Shown here: positions 1 through 45,000 of the stretch, one piece after another
How the letters are laid out: every line of letters begins with the position of its first letter
Numbering within the stretch: position 1 is the stretch's first letter
Assembly (NCBI GenBank): GCA_012295275.1
Contig: CM022665.1
Coordinates: 27,604,446 to 27,649,445 of the forward strand
Length of the DNA: 45,000 nt
Direction of reading: 5' to 3'
Source of the DNA: Chrysomallon squamiferum
Lineage: Eukaryota > Mollusca > Gastropoda > Neomphalida > Peltospiridae
Program-made: the position numbers and the translations under genes
The notes under the pieces: model-generated
What the model was told of the DNA's origin: nothing
The model's input: the letters and a program-made list of their open reading frames with translations, nothing else
Database searches by the model: none

Positions 1-488
1 TATACACATATACACATACACACACACATACACACACACACACACATGCATACAGACACAAGCACACAGACACACAAAATCACACATAATAAACCTAATA
101 AGAACGTCAAGTCATTGCTTAGGGAAATATGAGATAAAGAAGGATACAGTTGAACTAAATAATACTGGGTAATAAAAATAACAACGGTCACGTATACAAA
201 ACGTCTTTACCAGACAGAAAAATCAAAAGGAAAAAAAATAAAAAATAAAAAATAAAAATAAATATAAAAATAAAACATTTTAAGGATTTCCACTGACAAT
301 TTTATTTAGAAGGATGGACGTAAGGACGAACTGCTTTACTGTATGTAACAGCGCACTCTGTATTTTTGTATTCAATGAATGTTATTCAGAACTAAGCAAG
401 TAATGAAAGAAAGAAAGAAACAAACAAAGAACAAAAATCCTCTACCGCCATGCAGTTTGCATCTCTTTTTTTTTTTAATGCTAGTAGT

Positions 489-572
<84 letters not shown>

Positions 573-820
573 TATATATGTTTTATTTCTTTTTTATATG
601 CTCATACAAGACAAGACAAGTCATAGCGTGGCATTTGATTCATACGGTGCACTTTCTGAAGTCAGAATAGTGCAATAAAACACCCAGAAGCATTGATCCT
701 GTTATCTACCACGCCAAAAGCTAGTATTTGCCACTTAACCTAAGTTTGCTCTACTCTCGAACAAAGTCACGTTTTCGCATATCAAGGGTTCCCGCTTTTA
801 TTTCTAGAAAGAAAAGAAAA

Positions 821-863
<43 letters not shown>

Positions 864-2041
864 ACACACAAAAAAAACACAACCTGTACCAGTCATTAGT
901 TTAGTCGTCTTCACCTTCTTCTAACAGCTGAGTGCATGCGACACAAGACTCATATTTCAGCTATTTATAGTCCAATTCATGTCAAAGTAGGCGGTGAACA
1001 TTTTATCACTGAACCCACATTATACACAAGTTCAGCTCTCCTCGTTTGTGTACAGTTAAACCTCCGTGTAACAGTCAACAAGACGTTATAACAATGCTTC
1101 TCGTGGCACTCCAGAAATTCAGTAAGTGAGATGTTTTAAATCGGGTGGTTGACAATATTTCCCCTCTCCCCGTTCATTTCTGGTTGGCGAAATAGTGAAA
1201 ATTCTTTGTATACACTTGACCACAAGGGAATTTATTTGCAAATTCTCCCCCTCCCCTCCCATCTATTTTTGACAGTTTAAAAAAAAGAAAAGAAAAAAGA
1301 ATGCAATTATTCGTTACTTTTACAATGAAATTCAAATTATGATCTTAATAGAGCACCTCTTTTTGATATATATCTGCTGAATCGATATTAAATTTAAAAC
1401 ATTTTTCTCTCGTTTCTTTTTACTTATAATTTTTAAAACTGCTATTAAAACAACACGACGACAATTATTTCTGCTGTTTACCTGGGTGTCAAATGGATGC
1501 AAAGGATGCAGAATTTGTTAAAAGACCCTAGCTGTTATAATGCACCAACTGTTACACTGCTAAATATGCTAATGCTACTGCCAGCTATGTTCAAAAGGAA
1601 CTAACGAAACCTCAAACCATTTTAATACTAACGGCTATTAGTAATCAGGCATACATATTGTATATGACAGAAAGAAATTCAAAGGTCTCTCTTTTCGATT
1701 AGCAGCAATAAACCTTTTATATGCACCTTCTCATAAACAGGAAAGAACATAACACGAACTATCTAGTTTATTTTGTAGTGTTTTGAAGCAGACGCCAAAG
1801 AAGCGTATCCAGTATTAATCAAAGGTGGGGTACCATTTGCCATCATCATCGGATGAAATGAGTTTCGTGTTTACAAATATTTTACGAACGCAACAATCAT
1901 CGACAGTAACAAAAATCAAAAATAAATTTTCAGGTGACATATTACATAAAATAAAATAAAATAAATAGAAAATAAATAAATAAATAAAATCTATTATTAT
2001 TAAAATAAATGAACAAATAAATAAATACATAATAATAAATG

Positions 2042-2078
<37 letters not shown>

Positions 2079-2279
2079 ACTTGTTATTACCGGTACTATT
2101 AACGATGATGATGACATTCTTTGTAGTAATATAATTTTTACGATGATAATATAACGCAGCATCAGCAACACAACGATAATAATAATTCACAAACCACAAC
2201 AATAACGACAACTGACAAACACCACGAACACCACCAACACCAATAATAATAAACATATGAACAACAGTAATACCCGTAC
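1..2279. other. upstream intergenic DNA, simple-repeat rich, no gene seen
   Basis: Contains an AC-rich tract (1-100), an AT dinucleotide tract (about 492-580), a poly-A run near 822-860 broken only by AC-rich sequence after it, AAAT-type repeats (1945-2040) and a further poly-A run (2047-2075). ORFs on either strand here are translations of these repeats. No conserved protein is recognisable. Confidence 0.6.
492..580. repeat. (AT)n microsatellite
   Basis: A nearly uninterrupted AT dinucleotide run with one AA interruption near 564. Self-complementary and likely length-variable. Confidence 0.95.
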
Positions 2280-2830
2280 ATTATACAGGAAACCGTTAAC
2301 TGCAGGACTGCCTGTACGACACGGGGTTAATTTCAGAAGGTGTGCATTGCCACCTAACATGTGAATGGGGACAGCACGCAGTCACATAATGACAGTATGA
2401 TACGAGCGCGGGTCAACCTTGTATTGCGTCTTGTTACTAGTAACCGATATTGGCTCACATGCTTGGCCTAGTTTCCAACAAGACACGAACACGGTTACAC
2501 AAAGCGCGCGAACACAATAAACTCTTTCTGGACGAATGGTTACGTAACACGTTGCCTTGGGATGTCGTGACCTAAGATAAACCTGGGATGCCAGACCCCA
2601 TTAAAGACAAGAAGATAACAAAAAAAAAACCCCCAAATCTGACCCAGTGCGAACTCCCAATTTATGGCACCGTGTTCCAAGATATAAATAACTTGGACAA
2701 ATTAACTGGTAATATGCCAGTTGGGAAGACGTCTTCTTTAACCGGTCATAGACAGTCCACATGGGACATGTAAAAAAAAGTCAGGGGCGGCTCCACGACT
2801 TCTGAAAGAGACGGGGACGTCATTCAGTTT
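2280..2830. promoter_or_regulatory. CpG-richer, non-repetitive block upstream of the gene
   Basis: Unlike the AT-rich surroundings, this block holds many CpGs (for example GAGCGCGGG near 2404 and AAGCGCGCGAAC near 2501) and two perfect palindromes, GTTACTAGTAAC (2433-2444) and GTTACGTAAC (2539-2548). The latter contains TTACGTAA, the consensus of PAR/E4BP4-type bZIP factors. It could be a distal promoter or enhancer. A 61-codon ORF at 2588-2773 resembles nothing I know. Confidence 0.35.
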
Positions 2831-3570
2831 TATCTTGGGGTATATTACTTTTAAGGTTGAAATATATTTCATTACAGTATATATAAATGAAAACAGACTG
2901 TAAAACAATAACAACAGATCAGCATAAAATGCTATAGACTGGAATGGAAGTCTGTAACGCCTTTTGTGGGAGAATGGTACTAAAATAATTTAATATGGTT
3001 TGTAGACTGAAATCACTTTTTATGATTATTAATGCTGCAGGTTTACGATAATGATTTTTTTTTTTTTTTTTTTTTTATTTTTTTAAATATATATATGTGT
3101 ACGCACACTCACACACACAAATATACATATAGTACTATCTACTACTACAACTTAATAAACTAAGATGAATTGAAACATAAAAATCGATATATGTATATAT
3201 ATATATATATAAAGTGCGGTTACATTTTATATATTCAATTATTTTGCCTGTAGATAACATTAAACGTTAATTAAGATGTTTATGTTCATTTTGGCGGTTT
3301 CTTATGTTACAAAATTGAATAACGTTGTGAAGACAGTTATCAATGTAACAATGCAGGTGCTCACATGAATACAAATTTAATTTTTTTTTTTTTTTTTTTT
3401 TTCAGTCTGTCACCCAATACCCGATGCATTTGTACTGATGTGTTGTTTAACATCCTATCCGTGCGAAATTATTCATGAAAGTGATTAACTAGCGATATAC
3501 AAAATAAATAAATAACTAGACAATTAGTTTTATTTATTTCTACGAAATCGGTTAAGCATTACTTTAAGTA
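2831..3570. other. AT-rich intergenic spacer
   Basis: Holds two poly-T runs (about 3057-3077 and 3380-3402), AT and AC microsatellites (3085-3150 and 3187-3212) and AAAT repeats (3500-3535). No coding or regulatory signal is recognised. Confidence 0.5.
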
Positions 3571-3872
3571 ATGTCACTGCGTATTATTTCCGCCCAGCAT
3601 GTAACACAGTCATCTATTTCTAGCAGTTTTTGGTACTTGATCCGCGTCTATCGGTAAATTTATATTAACAGTATCACGCAACGCCAGTTGGTTTTTCCCA
3701 GTCAAGGCCCCACGTTCTCTATCGCTGAACGACATCGGAAGTGCGACTGGTTCAGTCTGTTTACGCCAAAACATTAACTTTGTGTTCAAAATGGATCCGT
3801 TTCATTAGATGGACGGAGACCCTCAGATTGAGGGCTTCACCGCCGGGTTTAGGCGTGGCACCTCTGAATCTG
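3571..3872 (+). promoter_or_regulatory. probable proximal promoter and 5' UTR
   Basis: Non-repetitive sequence with raised CpG content directly upstream of coding exon 1. TTCAGTCT at 3751-3758 fits a metazoan initiator (TCA+1GTY-like), and no TATA box is seen about 30 bp before it. The transcription start is inferred, not seen. Confidence 0.35.

Positions 3873-3889
<17 letters not shown>
3791..3889 (+). promoter_or_regulatory. two abutting upstream ORFs in the probable 5' UTR
   Basis: uORF1 (3791-3808) is ATG plus four codons and TAG, with a strong start context (A at -3, G at +4). uORF2 starts at the very next base (3809) and ends with TGA at 3887-3889, inside the main coding frame, overlapping the trh start at 3873 by 17 nt in another frame. 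If transcription starts upstream of 3791, translation of the main frame would need leaky scanning. Confidence 0.5.
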
Positions 3890-38344
<34,455 letters not shown>

Positions 38345-38369
38345 TGACATACAGAAATATATGAGACTT

Positions 38370-38401
<32 letters not shown>

Positions 38402-39690
38402 GTGTATATATATTTGGATGAAGCCTAGTTTAAAACATCTCATTATAAATATGTACTTGCATATTTTCATACAGAGATATGCTGAATTTTATATATGTTT
38501 TTATTATTGTGTTTTTGAAAGTATGTTTTGTTTCAGTTTTAGGGGGTCATTTAATACCTTTTTGTCTCTTTGTTTTACAATATTCTTCAGCGCACAATAC
38601 AAAAACCAGATTTTTTTTTTTAAAGTATGCAGTTTATTAATTGTATACATTTCTTGTGGGGTTTTTATTTTGTTTTTTTATTATATTCAGCCAAAACTTG
38701 AATATATAAGGATAGCCAGAAAATTTGATTATGTAATAATAATAATAATAATAATAATAAGAAGAAGAAAATATAAATAATAATAAAAAATATAAATAAA
38801 TAAATAAATAACATTTGATCATGGAACAAAATGAAATGTACTAGATAATTGCATAATTTAGTTTTTTAAATAGCTGTTTGAAATGAGTATGAACTGATTT
38901 TTGTTATTACATTGTATGATTTCATTTTTTCACTTCTTGATGAATCTCACTGGACCGACCATTGGCCCATTGATGTGTTTAGACCAGTATAAATACAAGT
39001 CATATTTTACAGCTAGTAACTTCGCACACCATTATTTTCAATAATCAGATTTCAGTTCTCATCAAATGTCGTCATTTATTTTTCACAACATAACCAGAAG
39101 TGATCTGTTTAACACATTGTTTTTGTTGAGCTTGTTGTTATCTAACTAACTAAAAAAAATATGTCATGCACTAAACATTGATGCTAAAATGAATCTGTAT
39201 TTCTAATTAATTAACCTTTTTGTTGCTGTGTAATGGCAGGAATTGGAACAATGGTAAAAGTAGGTGAGAGCCAGGCATTGTACAGTGATACGATACACCA
39301 GAGATGCTGTTACAGATGGTGACTACAGGTACTCAGGAGGTTATAAAAGTGTAAGATGTTTATCATTAATCCAGGCATTTGTCTTATAAAAAGAGTTAGG
39401 ATGAATTATTACCCAAATGTCACCATAGCCTTAGTAATACACTGGCTGTTATGTGTCGAAAATTTTATTATATTTTGGGTTTTTAGGTTGAAAAAAAAAA
39501 AATTAGATAAATAAAATAAAATAATAATAAAATTAATCAAAAAAAAAAAAAAAATAGGAGAAAAGTAATACATAAAAATAAAAATAATACAGAATGTCTA
39601 ATTTTGTTTAAAAAAAGAAAAAAAGAAATTCAGTTCAATAAAGTACAGACATGGAGAAGAAATTTTAGTGAAGGATATTTGTAATAAAAT
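38345..39690 (+). other. probable 3' UTR
   Basis: Starts after the TAA. An AT microsatellite lies at 38369-38412 and AAT/AAAT repeats at about 38737-38812. AATAAA at 39637-39642 and AATAAA at 39683-39688 followed by a T-rich element are candidate poly(A) signals. Others occur further on (40665, 43446), so the transcript end is not fixed. Confidence 0.4.
39683..39688 (+). terminator. candidate polyadenylation signal
   Basis: AATAAA followed within a few bases by a T-rich run (39691-39706), a downstream-element-like arrangement. It is one of several candidates in an A/T-rich region. Confidence 0.25.
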
Positions 39691-41346
39691 GTTTTTTTTT
39701 GTTTTTTCACATTCATACTCATTTGACCAGGTATACATGTTATTATGGAATACAAATTTTAACTTGAATAATGTTTTTTGTCAGACTGCAGACTCATTTT
39801 ACTAGGCATATGTGTGCAAAATTTAGTTAAGATGTAGAGATTCTAAACAGAATTATTTTATATCAAAACCAGATTCAGTTTCTTAAGGTGTATGTATTCA
39901 CAACTTGATAAAGGAGTGGAAGGTTTAAGTGGAAAGGTTTGTTTTTTTTTTTGTTTGTTTTTTTTTAGCTGCTAATTTAATGTGCAGGTGTATAAAACTT
40001 AGATTTTTACTCAAATAGACCAAACCCGTAGATGAACTGTGAAGTACCTTCATGTTTCTTTAAACTGAAATGTTTTGAAAAGTAGATTTTTCTGATTTTT
40101 CTTGTAACCTTAGCATTACCATGTGCAGTTGTGTATTTTCAGTTGTTTTTTTTTTTTTTAATTAGATGCTTGTTATAAGGCCAAGTTATAAGAATCTTTC
40201 ATCGACACATTTTTTTTCAATACAGTGAAATACGCACAAGAGAAACATTCCAAACTTTGCAATGTGTCCGGTTTTATCCAGTTATTTTAGTATTGTTACC
40301 AGCCAACCAAAGAAAGAGTTCACTCAAACTTTAGTGAATTTTATTGTTTGTTATATTTGCCATGTTGACCTAGTAATGGATAAAAAATATTTTTTAAAAA
40401 GACCTTTAAAAATATTTTGACACGAGGACACCATACACACAGATACAAACATATGCACGTACATGCGCACATGTGCACATACAAACACACACACAGAGCA
40501 TGATATTTAAAACCACTTTTGTTATTAAATAGATGCTCCCACCACATAAAAGAACTTTAAAAATCCTTAAAGTAAAGGTTCTTGAAGCATCAATTAGTTT
40601 ATTACATTGCTTCCCTAATATATATTTTTTTATATTGTCAGTGTATGCCAAGACTATATTTTGTAATAAAAGACATTTTATTTGGTGCTTTTATAATGTG
40701 TAGAACTGAAATTGAAAGTACTGTTATTGTTTTATTTTTTAACCATGTTCCAAAGAAACAAAAGAAGCTTTTTAGTTGCTTTTTTAGTATAATTTTTACC
40801 AAAAAAAAAAAAAAAAAAAAGTGTTGTAAATTGTTTGTTTTTGTAATAACTTTGTTAGATGTATACATTATTTCATAAAAATCATTTTAGAAGAAACAAA
40901 AAAAATAAGAAAAAAAATAATTAAATAATTTTTTTTTTCTATGCATTTGGTAATGGAGTATTGAATGCAGTATTATCAACTAAATTAAAAAGAATGGAAG
41001 ACACAGAGAAACAAAAATAAATCATCAACTCTAGCTAAACTTGGGGTGAATAACCAGAAAGATTTTTATAGAACTCATTTTTACATACAGTTGGTTTATT
41101 TCTTTATCACAATTCTTTACTTAATTGCAGTGAGTATAATGTATTTGGTTTTGATTTAAAGAGATTAAATAAATGTGGTATTTAAAGATTGAAGAAACAG
41201 AGACTGGAATTACCATGCAAAACAAAGCCAGTGTCATTGAAGCACAAATGAATTTGTCTCAAGTCGGTGAATGTATAATGCCTGTCAACACTTTGGTATT
41301 TTCATTAATTTAATATAATTTAATTTAATTTTATTTTAATTTTAAT

Positions 41347-41377
<31 letters not shown>

Positions 41378-41940
41378 TTTGTATTGTTTTCAATTATTAT
41401 TAAATTACTTTTTCGGTCATGCTTTGTATTTAAATCTTTAAGTGAAAAAGATTAATAACTGAAATTCCTTATTGTCTCAAAGTGTAATTATTTTGATGCA
41501 TAAAACCTGTTACTTTTGCATAATTATAGTTATTTATATTTTCTAAATGTGTTCTAATGACTTAAAAATTTGCATAAATATTAAATTTTATTGTATGAAT
41601 TTGGAATTGGCATAAATATGGCTGCTGATAAATTATTTTGTGCCATATTATATTACATACATTGACAGTTTTTGTTGTACTTTTGTTTATCTGATCCTCG
41701 AAATGGCATAATTATATCATATGCAGTTTCTTATTTGTAATTTTATTTTCAGGGGCAGCTTTTGTATATTATTTGTCAATATCAAAGCAACAAAACCATC
41801 GTCGTTTGTAAAGTAGTTTATTACTTAAAAATAATTTTGCTGCTGTTTGATCAAAGATATGAAAAATCCTGCTATGGGTAGTTTAATCTGATGAAACCAG
41901 TGTTTGCATAAATTATTATAATTAAATACATCAGAATTAT

Positions 41941-41976
<36 letters not shown>

Positions 41977-43200
41977 AATACTGATGAAAAGCTTATTTAA
42001 TAAAATCTAAATAATTATGGTTATGATGAAATCAGAAGTATTGTAAAACTGTATAGATAAATGAAATTCCATGTAAAATATTTTTATTTTTATGAATTAA
42101 TATATACCTAAATCTATCACTCGTTTTATAAATTGTTATTTTCACGTTGTTCTGAGAATGTCAGGTAAAAAATAACGAAGCCTGTTTTGTTATTACACAT
42201 TAAACAATAGAAAAAAAACCATACACCTATTTACAAGTGCTAAGAATCTATGTGAGAATAAAATAATTAAATAATAGGCTTCATAAATTCGGTTATTAAT
42301 GCTTACTTCTACTAAATAAATATAGGTAAAATTCTGCAAGTCAGAGGTGCCTGTAACAAACTTTTTTTGAAAGTTCAGTTGTATAAGAACGCTATAAAAT
42401 GACCGTAATCGTAAAATAGACTGCAATCAAACTTCAGAGATCTCATGCGTAACGCATTACCGTTCGGAGTTAACATGTTATAATGTTACTATAGTGTTCC
42501 AATCAAATTGGAAGAGATGCTTTATACATTTTACTGATTGATTACTGTTATATCAATTGTTTCTCTGTTTGAGACTAAACTTTATTTATATTTTATTTGT
42601 ATTACTCATACAATACGTATGTTATTTTTATCTCCTTCACTATTGTATATGCCGTATTTGAATATTAATATATGTACATAACAGATCCATTATGTGTATA
42701 TAAACATGAAATTTTAATAATGAATTTAATTTGTTTTAATTGTTTTGAAATGGCGATAGCAAAACATAATGAACAGAAAAAAAAATAATTTTTAAAAATG
42801 TATCTATGATCATTAAATGTAATTATTCATGTGATATGATGCTTTTACTTTTCTTAAAATAAAATCACTTTTTAATTCATTTTTTAAACAAGCATATTTA
42901 GTTTTTATCACAGACAAGAATATTCAGTTTATATTTCAGAAAACGTTTTTGGTTTTTACATCATTTTTACATAATTGTGAAGAACGCAGTTGGAGAGGAG
43001 CTTTTTTCTTTGTTTGTTTTTGTTTTCTGTCATGAACAGCCCACAAAATAAGTAAATTATTTTATATTCATTAAATATTTAGAGTTCCATATCAAAGTTA
43101 AAATAAACCCAAAATTGTTAATAATAATAATAACCACTCGTTGACTCCACACATATGTATTGTAGACCATTGATGACAGAAATTATCATAAGGAAAATCT
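39691..43200. other. AT-rich 3' flank, no gene seen
   Basis: Contains poly-A runs (39488-39554 broken, 40801-40820), an ATTT repeat (41343-41381) and an AT repeat (41938-41976). It may include a longer 3' UTR. No protein-coding or RNA gene is recognised. Confidence 0.5.
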
Positions 43201-43235
43201 ATCATTACGTTATTAATATTAAATGACTCATTCAG

Positions 43236-43283
<48 letters not shown>

Positions 43284-43394
43284 TATACATACATACATAT
43301 ATATGCATGTGTGAGTGTTTGTATATATGTTTATGTGTGTGTTTGTGTGTGTATGTATACGTATATGTATGTATGTATGTATATATATATATAA
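43236..43394. repeat. mirror-arranged compound microsatellite, imperfect long palindrome
   Basis: The left side reads (TA)n, (CA)n, (CATA)n; the right side reads (TG)n, (TATG)n, (TA)n. Because CA pairs with TG and CATA with TATG, the two halves are roughly complementary around 43305-43320. Confidence 0.8.
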
Positions 43395-44740
43395 TGTCTA
43401 ACTGAAACTGAAAATGATTTATTCTTTTAACAATTATGCTGTTTCAATAAAATAAGTAACTGTCGTTATTGGTTTTTCACTGTTCATTATATATGAATGC
43501 TCATGTCCATGATATTAACCAGTGTGTTAATAACTAATATTTTTATACTGTTATTAACTGTGTTAATATTTGCTGTGACGGACATTTAACCTTATGTCGT
43601 CCGTTTTGTTGTGCTCGAATATTTTTTGTGTGCGTTGTTCAGATGTAAAACAAAATATAAAGGATGTTCAATATTTTTCTTTTTAATCAGTGGCAAACAA
43701 TAAACCAAATATATCTTTATAGCTGAAAGTGTGGGTTATTTATCAAAAAGTAACGAGAGGAGAAAGATTACAACCGATATGTATATAATACATAGCATGC
43801 ACATCATATCATAATTAAATTCCATTAGCTTCAAGCCTTTGCAGCTCGTAGGTTGTGTGTTACAACTGCAAAAACGTGAGATATAAATATCAGAGATCTC
43901 AAAGAAACATTAGCACAATGAAATAAGATACTTTTGTAATAATGGTGTTAAGGTCGCTGCAGCAGAAGTCAGTGCAAACAAACTTCCTTGTGTAATCGTG
44001 TGAAAATATTCAGGCCATTAATCAGATGACATCAGTAAAATAAAAAGAGATTTAAAATTAATTTTTGACACCATCAGCGATGATAGTACGGTTAGCTGTT
44101 GTGCAGAATTCAGTACATTCACGCTCAACTTTCTTTTTTTTTTTTTTTTCAGAATAACGAACTGGCTTAAATATTCCGAAATTTCTAAAATAATAATAAA
44201 CTGTTTATGAATTATAATCTTTACCTGTATGGTAAAATAATGGAATACTTGTAGACGTTAGGATCTCGAAGCGTAATCTAAATTTTGTTTCTGATGGTTT
44301 TGAGGTTTCTGAAGCGGCGAATGTAGCGAAGGTAATCAAATAGTGTGTGAATTACTGACACCTGCATTGATGTCACCGTGTTCAGTAATTTAACTGTCAA
44401 CACAATAATGTTTCATCTGATGGTTTTTCTCATTATAGCGGGATGGTTTAAAGCTGTTTATTTCCTTGATGTGACTAGAACACAAGCGGACGGGCGTGTG
44501 TGACTGAAGCATCAATAACACCTGTATGAGAACATCACATCTCAGCACGGTGTGTGAATGTAAAGGTCAGACAGACAGAACTGATTAGCGCCATGATTAG
44601 TTGGTCCTCGGGGTATATGTCTAGATACGCTGTTACTGCTTAATATAAAGAGCTGTGGATGGAAACATTTATTTCAGTGGAATATTAGCGTTAATACAGG
44701 TGTCTGTACCGCTCTGAATATGACCCATGTATGGAAAAAA
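43395..44740. other. 3' intergenic DNA with a more complex block
   Basis: From about 43850 to 44660 the sequence is non-repetitive with scattered CpGs (for example GAAGCGGCGAATGTAGCGAAGG shortened: GAAGCGGCGAATG near 44312). It could be another regulatory element or an approach to a neighbouring gene. No exon is recognisable. Confidence 0.3.
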
Positions 44741-44762
44741 TTCGTTATTCCATTTTTTATTA

Positions 44763-44870
44763 TTGAACAAACAAACAAACAACAAAAATAACAAAAACAA
44801 ACAAAACAACAAAAAAAAGTGAAAAAAATAACAATAACAAAAAAATAACAAAATAATAATAATAATAGTT
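44763..44870. repeat. A-rich AAAC/AAAT repeat tract
   Basis: Imperfect (AAAC)n then AAT repeats. Minus-strand Phe/Cys/Leu ORFs across it are artefacts. Confidence 0.9.
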
Positions 44871-44903
44871 GTTTTATATATCCCATAAAGCCATCTACAT
44901 ATC

Positions 44904-45000
44904 TAGCTCTCTCTCCCCCTCCCTCCCTCTCTCCTCCTCTCCCCCCCCCCTCCTCCCTCCCTCCCTCTCCCCTCCCTAAATCCCCCTCCCTCCCCTCCCC
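44904..45000. repeat. C/T-only polypyrimidine tract at the window end
   Basis: Almost pure CT sequence with many CCC and CCCC runs, including a C10 run near 44941-44950. The opposite strand has repeated G3-G5 blocks. It continues past the window. Confidence 0.9.

Noticed and set aside
1815-2256. Two minus-strand ORFs of Phe/Tyr/Ile-rich sequence
   Set aside because: Both arise from poly-A and AAAT repeats read on the opposite strand.
2588-2773. 61-codon ORF upstream of the gene, possible extra 5' exon
   Set aside because: No similarity to Trh/NPAS N-termini, no convincing splice pair in the needed phase, and it runs through an A-rich/C-rich homopolymer junction.

Overview
The window is eukaryotic nuclear DNA. 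It is strongly AT-rich, full of long homopolymers and microsatellites, and carries one intron-rich gene on the + strand that fills most of it. I assembled 13 coding exons by hand (3873 to 38344). Every junction uses GT..AG and every phase matches, giving a 906-residue reading frame. The product is a bHLH-PAS transcription factor of the trachealess / NPAS1 / NPAS3 group, identified by its basic region, helix-loop-helix, PAS-A, PAS-B and C-terminal motifs. Gene architecture, repeat content and protein sequence suggest an invertebrate, most likely a lophotrochozoan such as a mollusc. Species cannot be fixed from the sequence.

Layout: 1-2279 is repeat-rich upstream DNA. 2280-2830 and about 3571-4340 are richer in CpG and more complex, and are the best promoter candidates. 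Coding exon 1 (3873-3901) is tiny and sits behind two tandem upstream ORFs. Exon 2 (5962-6069) encodes the N-terminal region. Exon 3 (16281-16519) encodes the bHLH. Exons 4-9 (24316-34916) encode the linker, PAS-A and inter-PAS region. Exons 9-11 (to 36376) encode PAS-B. Exons 12-13 (to 38344) encode a long, probably disordered C-terminal region with a nuclear localisation signal, a CtBP-type PxDLSxK motif and two TPPxS motifs resembling Fbw7/Archipelago phosphodegrons. Introns 1-5 are long (2-10 kb) and introns 6-12 short (0.2-1.1 kb). From 38345 to the end is 3' UTR and intergenic DNA with no further gene.

The introns hold two things of interest. First, several blocks of non-repetitive, relatively GC-richer DNA without coding potential (about 8560-9240, 14100-14900, 19020-19700, 26960-27480, 28080-28400, 30420-31060) look like candidate cis-regulatory elements of a developmental regulator. 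Second, several independent degenerate minisatellites with units of about 24, 39, 49, 88 and 190 bp are present. The 24-bp array runs directly into the splice acceptor of exon 11, and its last unit is that acceptor.

I found no RNA genes, CRISPR arrays or intact transposons. I cannot point to a wholly new biological system. The most interesting leads are the repeat-embedded splice acceptor, the in-frame cassette exons (including an unannotated 42-nt candidate), the overlapping upstream ORFs and the paired phosphodegron-like motifs.
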